Shown here piece by piece: positions 35,450-44,009 of a stretch of DNA of 49,014 nt (positions within the stretch are counted from its first letter, which is position 1; each line of letters begins with the position of its first letter). The notes under the pieces are model-generated. The model had not been told where the DNA came from. It saw nothing but the letters and a program-made list of their open reading frames with translations, and ran no database searches. The position numbers were made by a program, and so were the translations under genes. This stretch comes from Lachnospiraceae bacterium (GTDB taxonomy: Bacteria; Bacillota_A; Clostridia; Lachnospirales; Lachnospiraceae), in assembly GCA_009774465.1 (NCBI GenBank), contig VSNT01000009.1, positions 1 to 49,014 on the forward strand, written 5' to 3'.

Positions 35450-35479
35450 GAATAAAAGAAAAGCAAAAAGGCCATACTA
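35450..35479 (+). promoter_or_regulatory. Sigma-G type promoter of spoVAA-spoVAB
   Basis: GAATA (35450-35454) is followed after exactly 18 bases by CATACTA (35473-35479). This fits the forespore sigma-G pattern GHATR-N18-CATNHTA at every position. It lies 31 bases above the spoVAA start. It agrees with spoVA expression in the developing forespore. Confidence 0.8.
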
Positions 35480-35509
35480 GTCTATATATTTTTCAGGAAA
35501 AAGAAAGAG

Positions 35510-36151
35510 ATGGTTAGAAACATGGCAAATCTGGTTTTGTATTTAAAAGCAGAACAAAATGCGGAGGTAATGGAAGAACACGTGTGTGTCAAAGACATTG
35601 CCTCCCTTTATTGTGCAGATAAATCTGTTTGTGCAAAAGCAAAGTCCCTGAAAGTACACCAGTTTCATGAAAAAGAAAAAAAACGCCAGGTAATCAGCAT
35701 TCTTAAAGTAATAGAACTGATTGAAAAGGAATGTCCCGGCGTCAGTGTGGAAAATATTGGAGAAAATGCCACTTTAATCGAACTGGTAAACGTAAACAGA
35801 CATAAAGGACCTGTGCAATGGCTTAAAATGATCTTTGTCGCGGCAATCAGCTTTTTCGGCACAGGCTTCACCATAATGGCCTTCCACAACGATATAGGCA
35901 TCAATAAAATCTTTTCCAAAGTTTATGAGCAGGTCATGGGATATCCCACCGACGGGTACAGCATTCTGGAAGTCTCTTATTCGATTGGACTTGCAGCAGG
36001 CATCATCCTGTTTTTCAACCACATTGGCGGCAGGCGGATTACAAAAGATCCCACTCCAATTGAAGTGGAAATGCGTGTATATGAGACAGATGTAAATAAA
36101 GCGCTGATTGAAACAGCCGACAGGGAGGGAAAAACAATTGATGCTTCTTAA
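35510..36151 (+). CDS. spoVAA: Stage V sporulation protein AA
   Basis: The 213-residue protein has a soluble N-terminal half and two membrane helices in the C-terminal half (about residues 105-125 and 155-172), as in SpoVAA. Family-like segments are CVKDIASLYC, PVQWLKMIFVAAISFFGTGFTIMAFHND and HIGGRRITKDPTPIEVEMR. SpoVAA is part of the membrane complex that handles calcium dipicolinate in spores. A second ATG four codons on is also possible. The gene is followed by spoVAB with an 11-bp overlap and preceded by a sigma-G promoter. Confidence 0.9.
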   Translation: MVRNMANLVLYLKAEQNAEVMEEHVCVKDIASLYCADKSVCAKAKSLKVHQFHEKEKKRQVISILKVIELIEKECPGVSVENIGENATLIELVNVNRHKGPVQWLKMIFVAAISFFGTGFTIMAFHNDIGINKIFSKVYEQVMGYPTDGYSILEVSYSIGLAAGIILFFNHIGGRRITKDPTPIEVEMRVYETDVNKALIETADREGKTIDAS

Positions 36152-36635
36152 ACAGATTTTTTTAGGTACCTGTGGACTTAGCTTCGGCCTTTTGGCATCT
36201 GCCGGCGTTTTTACCGTTTTGGTATCCGTAGGAATGATTCCAAGGTTTGCCGGGAAAATGCATGTGGCAAAAAAGGTTTTTCTTTTAGAAGAAGCTGTAG
36301 TGTTCGGCACTCTGACATGCGGATTTTTCAGTGTATTCGGCAGATACGGGGAAATCGGAAAATGGGTGCTTACAAGGCAGCCCTTTGGAGCCAATACCGC
36401 TTCTGTCTGGAAATTTGCAGGCAATGGTTTTCTGTGCCTGTTTGGATTTTTTGCCGGAATCTTTGTAGGCTGCCTTGCTCTTGCAATTGCAGAAATGCTT
36501 GACTCCATCCCTATTTTTGCAAGAAGAATCGGCTTTAGGCATGGAATTGGGTTGGCAATCGCCGCCACTGCCGCCGGAAAGCTGATTGGCAGCCTGCTTT
36601 ATTTTTCCAGAGAAATTTATTTATCCGGTATGTGA
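36141..36635 (+). CDS. spoVAB: Stage V sporulation protein AB
   Basis: The protein of about 164 residues has four membrane helices and matches SpoVAB: LGTCGLSFGLLASAGVFTVLVSVGMIPRFAGK, FVGCLALAIAEMLDSIPIFARR and GIGLAIAATAAGKLIGSLLYF. I start it at the ATG at 36141, which has GGGAGG upstream and overlaps the spoVAA stop by 11 bp. No spoVAC or later gene follows; the next gene is on the other strand and overlaps its last 15 bases tail to tail. The spoVA operon is thus cut short here. Confidence 0.9.
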   Translation: MLLKQIFLGTCGLSFGLLASAGVFTVLVSVGMIPRFAGKMHVAKKVFLLEEAVVFGTLTCGFFSVFGRYGEIGKWVLTRQPFGANTASVWKFAGNGFLCLFGFFAGIFVGCLALAIAEMLDSIPIFARRIGFRHGIGLAIAATAAGKLIGSLLYFSREIYLSGM

Positions 36636-38828
36636 AGCTGTTTCATTTATATAATTCTGCGCTCTGTTTTGAATGACTCTGGCTGCCTCCCAAGCCGGCT
36701 TTACGCCCTCGAAATAAGCTTCTGCCTCCTCCTGTATGATGGTAAGCAGTCCCTGCCGCATACCTGTGTCGCAGGAATTTCCTATTTGCTCCAGCAGTTC
36801 CTTAAAATAATCCGCCTCCTGCCTGGTCACCGCATAATATTTTATAACCATATCATCAATTTTCCAGCTTGTTTTGCTTCTTTCCTGAAGATTTCCCTCT
36901 TCATCTTCCTCATATTCTATTTCCATCTGTTCTTCGCACAGCTCCTCAATTACACTTCTTTTAACCGGAATTCCTTGGGCACCGCTTCTTCCTAATTCCG
37001 CCTGCTGATCTTCCTCCAAAAGAAAACAGATAAATTCCCATACGCCTTCTTTGTTTTGGGACTGCTTATTCATTGACAACACGGAAACACAGGGAAGTGC
37101 CATAAGACCATTCTCCCCGTCAGCAGGATACCCAATGATACGCACCTGTTCTCCAAACAGATACTCATAATATTGAAAGTCTGAAACAGATAAAAGGGAT
37201 GCCTCCATAAAAAGAACTTCACCATTTCTAACCTGCTCAAGTCCAGCCTGTTTATCTTCCCTGCCAAAGCGTCCTGCCAGTTCCAAAATCTGTATAAAAG
37301 ACTCCTCTTCAAAATGGCATTCACCGGTTTGTCCATCTACAAATCTATCCATATTTAACTGGCAGAGAACTTCCAGCATTTTCCTTCTGCCAAATCCCTG
37401 CACCAGTTTTTTATCCCCATAATATTCCCTGTAAAGAGACGTCAAATCCTCCAGACTAAGTATGTTCCGCTCTCCAATAACCTCCTCTTTTCCCACAAGT
37501 CCATACAGCCCAAATGTGGGCATAATCGCATAAAGCGCCTGCTCTCTTTGATATACCTCAAGTACCTGCTCCAGATAATCTTCTCTGTGAATTCTTGTTT
37601 CCTTTTCAAAATAAGGCGTCAAATCCTCCAGCGCTCCCGCTTCTATCAATGCAAAGTGATCTTCTTCCGAAAAGCCCACTCCTATGTCAAGAAGATCCGG
37701 TGCATTGCCGGAAAGAATATCCATACGTAGAATATCCTTTGCCTCATTTATATCCATGCTGCCCTCAGTATACTGTTTCAGCTCAACATGATACTGTGTA
37801 TTCAGCTTATTAAATCTTACAACCTGCGCACAAAGCAGGCTACTGGGATACACGCATCCATAAGTGATAACCGTTTTTTCCGGAACATTCTCTTTCGGCG
37901 TCTTTGTAAGCAAAGCCACTTCACATTCTCCCTGCCCCTCATTCTGTACGGAAAAGGCGGCAATTCTGCCATCCTCCAGCATCACAAAACTTTGCAGGCA
38001 TGCGCTGTTTATATTACAGTCTGTCCAGTTTAAAACCTTATTTGGCTCTTCATCCTTCACGTTGCATGCATAGAGTGCATCCCCCTGTGAATAAAGCAGT
38101 TCCGTTTCTTTTCCACCAGTATAAATTCCCTGTCCAAATTTCATATGGCTGTCAAGATTCTTTACTGTAAATTTATCTTCTCTGACTTCAGCGATTGTGC
38201 CATTTGACAGCCTTGCAAACAGCAGGTTATCTTCTTTTGTCCAAAAAAGGTCTTCTATGCTTACTTCCATTTCCAATGTGTTTATTAATTTTCCTTCCGG
38301 ACTGATCAGATACAGCTTCTTTTTGTCTCCAATATAATAATTTCCCTGACCGTCCCCTGCAAGACAGCCTGCCTCAAAGCCCGGAATATTTCGAAAAATC
38401 TCAGTCAGATCAAGACTTTGAATCACACTGCCATCAGCAGATACCTTTTTTAATTCAAATAGCTCTAAATTTTCTTCATATTGGCTGCATGCCAAAAGCA
38501 GATTTCCACTTCGATCAAGATTCATCCCTGTTATCCAGGTTTGCGCCGAAATCCCTGTCTCAATTTCTTCTGGCTCTCTCTGCCCTGCTTCCAGAAAATA
38601 CAACTGCCCATTCCTGTCTTTTCCGCATCCGGCAAAGAAAATCCCACCATTTTCATCAAACACAGACAAATATGGGCTATTTTCTCCCATCTGAAAAATC
38701 TGATATTCTGCTATGTAAACCTCTTCGCTGCTTTCTTCGGCAATTTCTTCTTTCCTGCAACATCCTGCAAGTAATGCAAGAATGAAAAACAGAAATAGTA
38801 TTTTTTCTTTTCCTGTTTTTTTATTCAT
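36621..38828 (-). CDS. Lipoprotein with propeller-like N-terminal and solute-binding C-terminal parts
   Basis: The 735-residue protein has a lipoprotein signal with the lipobox LLAGC at Cys23. Residues about 40-310 contain repeated blades such as LDRSGNLLLACSQ, GDGQGNYYIGDKKKLYLI and WTKEDNLLFARLSNG, which suggests a beta-propeller. From about residue 320 it changes to an extracellular solute-binding fold: VVRFNKLNTQYHVELKQY, LSGNAPDLLDIG and LEDLTPYFEKE. No permease genes lie nearby, and the next gene upstream encodes a chemotaxis receptor. It may thus sense or scavenge a ligand using permeases elsewhere. The ligand is unknown. Its end overlaps spoVAB by 15 bp. Confidence 0.8.
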   Translation of the reverse strand: MNKKTGKEKILFLFFILALLAGCCRKEEIAEESSEEVYIAEYQIFQMGENSPYLSVFDENGGIFFAGCGKDRNGQLYFLEAGQREPEEIETGISAQTWITGMNLDRSGNLLLACSQYEENLELFELKKVSADGSVIQSLDLTEIFRNIPGFEAGCLAGDGQGNYYIGDKKKLYLISPEGKLINTLEMEVSIEDLFWTKEDNLLFARLSNGTIAEVREDKFTVKNLDSHMKFGQGIYTGGKETELLYSQGDALYACNVKDEEPNKVLNWTDCNINSACLQSFVMLEDGRIAAFSVQNEGQGECEVALLTKTPKENVPEKTVITYGCVYPSSLLCAQVVRFNKLNTQYHVELKQYTEGSMDINEAKDILRMDILSGNAPDLLDIGVGFSEEDHFALIEAGALEDLTPYFEKETRIHREDYLEQVLEVYQREQALYAIMPTFGLYGLVGKEEVIGERNILSLEDLTSLYREYYGDKKLVQGFGRRKMLEVLCQLNMDRFVDGQTGECHFEEESFIQILELAGRFGREDKQAGLEQVRNGEVLFMEASLLSVSDFQYYEYLFGEQVRIIGYPADGENGLMALPCVSVLSMNKQSQNKEGVWEFICFLLEEDQQAELGRSGAQGIPVKRSVIEELCEEQMEIEYEEDEEGNLQERSKTSWKIDDMVIKYYAVTRQEADYFKELLEQIGNSCDTGMRQGLLTIIQEEAEAYFEGVKPAWEAARVIQNRAQNYINETASHTG

Positions 38829-38933
38829 ATAATGATTTCTTTCCCTTCTTTGTCAAAGACTGTGAAACTGATTCCATATGAATATCATACAATATCCTTT
38901 AAAAAAACACTATCAAAATATTGGAATACAGAC

Positions 38934-38973
38934 AAAACAGCCAGTTGAGCAAAATGCTTCAACTGACTGTTTT
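38934..38973 (-). terminator. Terminator of the chemotaxis receptor gene
   Basis: AAAACAG (38934-38940) pairs with CTGTTTT (38967-38973), and CAGTTGA (38942-38948) with TCAACTG (38959-38965), with one mismatched pair between and a short inner GCA/TGC stem. It lies just after the receptor stop at 38996. Confidence 0.7.
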
Positions 38974-38995
38974 AAGAGGTTTTATAAAAAATATT

Positions 38996-41002
38996 TTATA
39001 CCTTGAAGGAGGCTACTGTCTGATTTAACAGAGTGCTTAACCGGAATAGTTCTTCTGTCTGGCCAAGTACTGCTCTGGAATTTTCATCGGAGTTCTCTGC
39101 CGAGGTTTCCATATTCTGCATGGCTTCGGCATTTTCCCGCACAAGGGTTGTTATAGAATGGATAGAATCATTAATTCCTTCCATGCCCATATGCAATTCT
39201 TTGGAGGCTTCCCCTAAATTGCTGGAAATATCACTGTAAAATACTGCGTCCTGTCTATACATCTGTGCCAGCTGCGTCATACCCTTATAATCTTCCATCA
39301 CTTTTTCGTTCATAAATCCTAACAGCTTCTGAGCGCTTTCAGACAAAAAGGACACGTTCTGCACTACATCTTCCGTAACCTGACGAATCTTTCCTACTGC
39401 TTCTTTGGAATGTTCCGCCAATTGGCTGATTTCCCCGGCAACCACCGCGAAGCCTCTTCCTGCTTCCCCTGCCCTTGCAGCCTCTATAGATGCATTTAAG
39501 GCCAAAAGATTGGTCTGGGAACTGATAGAAAGGATTTCTTCTGTAAGCGCATCTATTTCCCGCACTCTTTGGCTGTCTGCAATTGCCTTTTCCAGCTCGC
39601 CTTTTGTTTCATCATAAAGGGCCACTGCCTCTTTGCCTGACTTTTCTGCAGTTGCATGTTGTTTTCCGGCACGATTCATAATATCCCCGGACTGAATGGA
39701 TGCCTCCTGCGCTTTTTGGGCCACATTTTCCACTACCAGCCCTAATTCCCGGCCAGTCTGGCTGATCTGTTCTGCCAGCTCTCTTGCCTGAACAGTCTGT
39801 TCCATTGCCTGAACTGCCGCCTTTAAAATATTGGAAATATTATTTGTCAGAACCGTCATTTTTTCAGAAGTGCCTTCTGCAATGGTTCCTATATTTTCCG
39901 CCTTTTCTTTGGTGCTTAAAATAATCCCCCGAATCTGCTGCTTTACCTCTATGGTAGCAGTCCTGATTTGTTCCGTTTCATTTTTATATTCTTTTGGGAT
40001 TTTACTATTTTTTTCAATAACGGGATTTTCAGAAAAATCTCCGGATGCAAACTGCTTCAGCATCTGTATCGGCTCCAGCATTCTTCCGATCAGCCAGGCC
40101 ATAAACCCTGTTACAAGGACAATGATTACAAGTGCAATGACAGCGGCAACCATAACCATTGCGCCAAGAGAATTTTTCACATTAGCGGTGGGTGCCGCCA
40201 CTCCCAGTTTCCAGCTGCTTCCTGCAATCAAAGATGCTGCAAAATAGCATTCACTGCCATCATAATCTGTAAGCTTTACTATGTCAGCAGCAGTTCCATT
40301 GATTAGTCCTGCAAGCCCCGGCATAATATCCGTAACCAGAACTGCTTCATTCTCAGTTGGCTCATAGTCTTTGTTCTTATGAGCTACATACTGCCCATTG
40401 CTGTCTATTAAAAATCCGTATACTCCTTTTTCAAAATTGATGCTGCCGGTCAGATCAGTGACCGTACCTAACGTTACATCCAGTCCGATCACTGCTGCCA
40501 GCTCTCCATATATGTACACAGGTGATGCTATGGTAGTACACATTTGATTGGTAATCACATCCCAGTAGGGATCTGTTACAATTGTTCTTCCCTCCTGCGC
40601 TGCCTGTTGATACCAGCCACGCTGCACAGGATCATATCCTTCCGGTATTTCCGCTTCTTTATTTGATTGAAGAAATTTGCTGTCTCTTGTTCCACAATAT
40701 AAATTTAAAAGTTCCGATCTTCCTTCGGCGTAAGTATCCACTACTGACTGAATCAAATCATCCGAGGTGCTGCCTGCTGCCTCAATACTGTTTGCAGCCC
40801 CTTCTGCAAGCATCTTTTCATTTTCAATCCATGTGTTAATTTCCTCTGCATATTTATCAGCGTTAAGCTGCAGCGCCTGTGTCTGATCCTGAATCAAACG
40901 TTTTCCCGCAACTGTCACAATCCCCACTGTTGTCAAAACAATACTTACTGCAACAATACAAATCACACTGATCGAAAGCTTCCCTTTGATTGTTTTTCCC
41001 AT
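38996..41002 (-). CDS. Methyl-accepting chemotaxis protein with extracellular Cache domain
   Basis: The protein of about 668 residues has a first membrane helix (about 11-33), an extracellular Cache region with RGWYQQAAQEGRTIVTDPY and ASPVYIYGELAAVIGLDVTLG, a second helix (about 285-310), a linker region and a long coiled-coil signalling part. The hairpin tip reads QTNLLALNASIEAARAGEAG and RGFAVVAGEISQLAEHS, the contact with CheW and CheA. Cache receptors usually sense small metabolites. I use the ATG at 41000-41002, which has a strong AGGGGGG upstream; the longer frame adds a Cys-rich leader without one. No other chemotaxis gene is in the window. Confidence 0.92.
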   Translation of the reverse strand: MGKTIKGKLSISVICIVAVSIVLTTVGIVTVAGKRLIQDQTQALQLNADKYAEEINTWIENEKMLAEGAANSIEAAGSTSDDLIQSVVDTYAEGRSELLNLYCGTRDSKFLQSNKEAEIPEGYDPVQRGWYQQAAQEGRTIVTDPYWDVITNQMCTTIASPVYIYGELAAVIGLDVTLGTVTDLTGSINFEKGVYGFLIDSNGQYVAHKNKDYEPTENEAVLVTDIMPGLAGLINGTAADIVKLTDYDGSECYFAASLIAGSSWKLGVAAPTANVKNSLGAMVMVAAVIALVIIVLVTGFMAWLIGRMLEPIQMLKQFASGDFSENPVIEKNSKIPKEYKNETEQIRTATIEVKQQIRGIILSTKEKAENIGTIAEGTSEKMTVLTNNISNILKAAVQAMEQTVQARELAEQISQTGRELGLVVENVAQKAQEASIQSGDIMNRAGKQHATAEKSGKEAVALYDETKGELEKAIADSQRVREIDALTEEILSISSQTNLLALNASIEAARAGEAGRGFAVVAGEISQLAEHSKEAVGKIRQVTEDVVQNVSFLSESAQKLLGFMNEKVMEDYKGMTQLAQMYRQDAVFYSDISSNLGEASKELHMGMEGINDSIHSITTLVRENAEAMQNMETSAENSDENSRAVLGQTEELFRLSTLLNQTVASFKV

Positions 41003-41068
41003 AATCGCTGCCCCCCTGCTGCTCCTTTGCGTTATTTTACACTGTAAACAACAGGTTTGCATCAATAA

Positions 41069-41110
41069 GGGAAATTTTACTTATTTTGAGGGAAATTTTG
41101 TTCTTATGCA
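41069..41110. repeat. Two 21-bp tandem units upstream of the chemotaxis gene
   Basis: GGGAAATTTT occurs at 41069-41078 and again at 41090-41099, exactly 21 bp apart, and the bases after it are also similar. The pair lies 67-108 bp above the receptor start, just left of the insertion sequence. It may be a double binding site on one face of the helix; no regulator is recognised. Confidence 0.55.
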
Positions 41111-41140
41111 GGCTGCTCTACCCCTGTTTGGTTAATTGCA

Positions 41141-41240
41141 AACCGGCTTTCCCGTTTTGTAATCGAGTTTCACATTTTGAAAGCAACCTTCAAATTTTGT
41201 ACCCGAATTTCCACTTTTGTAGCAGCTTTCCCGTTTTTTC
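41141..41240. repeat. Five phased 20-bp repeats in the IS left end
   Basis: Consecutive 20-bp blocks from 41141 share an A-rich start, a TTTC or TTC centre and TTTTG near the end. The TTTT motif begins at 41155, 41175, 41195, 41215 and about 41235. The spacing of about two helix turns would place them all on one face of the DNA. Two more TTTTGT copies lie at 41305 and 41319 out of phase. Confidence 0.7.
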
Positions 41241-41401
41241 TTTCCATTCTGTGTTATAATGGCTCTATGGCAGGGTAAAAATGCGCACTAAAACTGGGCG
41301 TCACTTTTGTCTTACAAATTTTGTACTACAAATTTCACGCCTCTTTCGGTCCTTATCTCCAGCCGGCGGTCTGCGTCTGTTTTTTGTTTCTTTCTGCCCT
41401 G

Positions 41402-42705
41402 TTACTTCCGGAGGAGTCCTGGCGTGAGGTTGATGTTCACGGCATCAATCTCATGGCATCCTAACTTCTGCGCCAGTTCTTCCCCGTAATAAAAGCAGAA
41501 TGCCTCATACGGGCTCTTCCCGTTCAGTTTCTTTCTCCGGTATGAATTGATGTGGTCCATCATCAGGTCTATGTCTGCCTGCGTCAGCTCATCAAAACTC
41601 TTTCCCTTCGGCACCACCCTCCGGATGAACTCATGCCCCACTTCGATCTCCGCCTTCTGGTATGGCGCACTAGGGTTGCAGTAATAGATCCTCGTCCGCT
41701 GGAATCCCTTCCCATCCGGCCCGTTCTCAATGCATTTCGGGTTGGAGAACTCACTCCCGTTATCCGTGAGGATCACTGGGAACAGCCTCCGGAAATCCTG
41801 TCCTCCCAGACGCTGGTACAGTTCAGCGTAAATGTCTATCACGCTCTTTGATGTGTTTGCTTCCCGCAGGAATCCCAGCATCAGCGATACATTCACAAAA
41901 TAGACCGTCAGGAGTACTTTCCCTCCTCTGCTCCCGATCACACTGTCCATCTGCACCACCGCCGTGTCCGGATGCTTCTCCATATACACTTCATAGTCAT
42001 GGTAATTCCTTCCCACACGGCATCCCCTGTCTATCTTCAGTTCCGGCTCCTTGTACCTGGGACGGTATTTCACTTTCCTCGGCAGGTCGATGTTGCGGAT
42101 ATCGAAAAGGCATCCGTCTACATAGTTATAGAGTGTCTTTTCACTGCACATCAGCTCGTCCTTGTTGTTCAGGTAGATCTGGTGGATGCTCTGCCCCTGC
42201 TTCACAAGCGGTACAGGATCTCATTGAGCCTTGCTATCTCCCCTTCCGTTTTAAGGATACCGCTCCTTGACTCCGATATCTTCGCTGCTGCCTTTCTCTG
42301 GGCTTCCAGCGCGTCATAGATAGTCTTTGTCAGGGTGCATTTCTTCACCTCGCTGCATCCGTTGCATACATAGGGCGGCTTGAAACGATGCGTGCATACT
42401 TCCTCCTCGTACTGTTCACAGTACCGGTTACACAGCAGTTCACACTGTTTACACACGCCCACCAGCGGATGTCTGCACTCATCTGTCCCGCATACCTTTT
42501 TCCTCTTACATGTCTTTCTGTACTTGCAGGTATTATGGGGATAGCTCCCATATCCCGTATCCTGTTCCACCGAATAATTCCTCACTTCCTTGGTGATGGT
42601 AGTCCTGTCCCTTCCAAGCCTTTTCCCGATCTCTGTGAATGTCAGGTGTTCCTTTAATCCGTTCTGTATCTCCAGCCGGTCCTCATAGCTCAAAAATTTT
42701 GCCAT
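41402..42705 (-). pseudogene. IS30-family transposase, split by a frame change
   Basis: The first part (42705 to 42202) opens MAKFLSYEDRLEIQNGL with a helix-turn-helix (FTEIGKRLGRDRTTITKEV) and a Cys-rich zinc-like region. The second part (from a GTG at 42205) holds the DDE catalytic core: Asp in VVQMDSVIG, Asp in ILTDNGSEF and Glu in KAEIEVGHE. The two overlap by four bases (GTGA). Related IS30 transposases I remember are one chain in which the LNE...L residues run straight into KQGQS or KKGQS, so one base seems lost before GTG. No X-XXY-YYZ slippery site stands at the junction. The start has GGAGAG upstream. Confidence 0.82.
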
Positions 42706-42916
42706 CTTTTCTCTCCTTTCTCCGCCGGCTGTTCTTCTTGCACACAAAAACAGGAAGAACATCTCTGCTCCTCCTGCTCTTGTATCGTCACTTTCTCTCT
42801 TATATTTTATTCTGTTTGTATCTGTCTTTCCCTCTTGGACGGGAATCTCGTTTTGCAATTCAGGTCTACCCCTGTTTAGGTTACTCCTGTTTGCTTATGA
42901 TTTGGAAAAAAGTGAA

Positions 42917-42956
42917 AAAAGGCAGTTTGGCCTGTGTCCTGGCCAAACTGCCTTTT
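42917..42956 (-). terminator. Strong terminator of spoVAD
   Basis: The arms 42917-42932 and 42941-42956 are perfectly complementary over 16 bp with an eight-base loop. On the minus strand six T in a row follow, then more T after CAC. It lies 16 bp after the spoVAD stop. Confidence 0.9.
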
Positions 42957-42971
42957 AGATGAAATCTATTA

Positions 42972-44009
42972 CTATTTACAACTCACCAATTCCAACGCAT
43001 GGGCAATTCCGGGTATGCTCTGTCCTTCGTTAAAGCTGGTTTTTGACAAAAGGGCGCCGGTAGGAACAAACAGCACTCTTTTCCATTTTCCTTCCTCAAG
43101 CTGCTTTAAAATATAGGCCGACAAGGTTACCGCGCTGCATCCGCAGCCGCTGCCCCCTGCATGGGCGTCCTGACTCTGGTCATAGATTTCCATACCGCAG
43201 TCCATATGCACTTTGGAAATATCCATTCCTTTTTCCCGCATCATATCCCAGAGGGCTTTTTGCCCTACGCTCCCCAAGTCTCCTGTAACAATCTTATCGT
43301 AGTCAGATGGTTTCCTGTCAAAATCCACCAGATGCTGATAAATAGTGTCACAGGCTGCCGGCGCCATACATGCGCCCATGTTCATGGAATCTTTCAGTCC
43401 GAAATCCACAATCTTTCCAATGGTAATACCGTCCACCATTGCCCTGTCTTTTTCTCCTTTGATGCTGCTTAACACAAATGCGCCGCTTCCGGTTACCGTC
43501 CACGTAGCGGAAAGAGGCCTTTGGTTCCCGTACCCCAGGGGAAAACGGAACTCCTTTTCCGCACTTGCAAAGTGGCTTGACGTGACACAGGCTGCATGTT
43601 CCGCCATGCCACCGGCAATCATAATAACTGCCATAGACATGGAAAGCCCACAGGTAGAGCAGGCGCCATACATTCCCACAAGCGGAATCTGAAATGCTCC
43701 CAGTCCAAAGCTGCTGGCAATGGACTGTCCCAAAAGATCTCCTGCAAACAAATATTTAATCTCTTTCTTCTTCAACCCTGACTTGCCGATAGCAAGAGTA
43801 AGCGCTTCTTTTTGCAGCGTACTCTCCGCTTCCTCCCAGGTACTGCAGCCAAACTTGTCATCTGCGCCCACCACATCAAAGCAGTCGCCAAAAGGGCCGG
43901 CACCCTCCTTTGTGCCAACCACAGATGCACTTGCTCTTATATAAACGGGAACCGGCACCTTAATGCTTCTTTCTCCCTGTTCAAAAATTGCTCCCACTGT
44001 CGTATCCAT
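42972..44009 (-). CDS. spoVAD: Stage V sporulation protein AD
   Basis: The 345-residue protein is SpoVAD, a thiolase-fold protein that binds dipicolinic acid on the spore membrane. Family segments are EGAGPFGDCFD, TWEEAESTLQKEAL, DLLGQSIASSFG, MYGACSTCGLSM, GDLGSVGQKALWDMM and the Gly-rich HAGGSGCGCSAVTL. It lacks a membrane helix, as usual. The gene is alone: neither spoVAC nor spoVAE is adjacent. Its GGAGG ribosome site lies inside a terminator-like hairpin, and its own strong terminator follows. The -10/-35 region is unclear; a GAATA with an AAAACTA after 17 bases is only a weak sigma-G candidate. Confidence 0.93.
   Translation of the reverse strand: MDTTVGAIFEQGERSIKVPVPVYIRASASVVGTKEGAGPFGDCFDVVGADDKFGCSTWEEAESTLQKEALTLAIGKSGLKKKEIKYLFAGDLLGQSIASSFGLGAFQIPLVGMYGACSTCGLSMSMAVIMIAGGMAEHAACVTSSHFASAEKEFRFPLGYGNQRPLSATWTVTGSGAFVLSSIKGEKDRAMVDGITIGKIVDFGLKDSMNMGACMAPAACDTIYQHLVDFDRKPSDYDKIVTGDLGSVGQKALWDMMREKGMDISKVHMDCGMEIYDQSQDAHAGGSGCGCSAVTLSAYILKQLEEGKWKRVLFVPTGALLSKTSFNEGQSIPGIAHALELVSCK

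Larger units (their letters stand above)
41134..42860 (-). mobile_element. IS30-family insertion sequence (about 1.73 kb)
   Basis: The element is bounded by inverted repeats: 41134-41155 on the left and 42839-42860 on the right match at 18 of 22 positions, both beginning AATTGCAAA and ending TTCCCGT toward the inside. Inside lies a split IS30 transposase on the minus strand. It has inserted between the promoter region of the chemotaxis gene and the spoVAD terminator. Similar sequences TCTACCCCTGTTT(A)GGTT lie just outside both ends in the same orientation. A -10-like TATAAT at 41255-41260 points rightward into the element. Confidence 0.82.

Noticed and set aside
41141..41240. CRISPR array in the AT-rich region left of the transposase.
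   Set aside because: The 20-bp units are contiguous and degenerate with no unique spacers; they belong to the IS end.
41402..42705. Programmed frameshifting between the two IS30 transposase parts.
   Set aside because: The junction CGC TTG TGA has no slippery heptamer or clear stimulating structure, and related transposases are single chains as far as I remember; a lost base is simpler.
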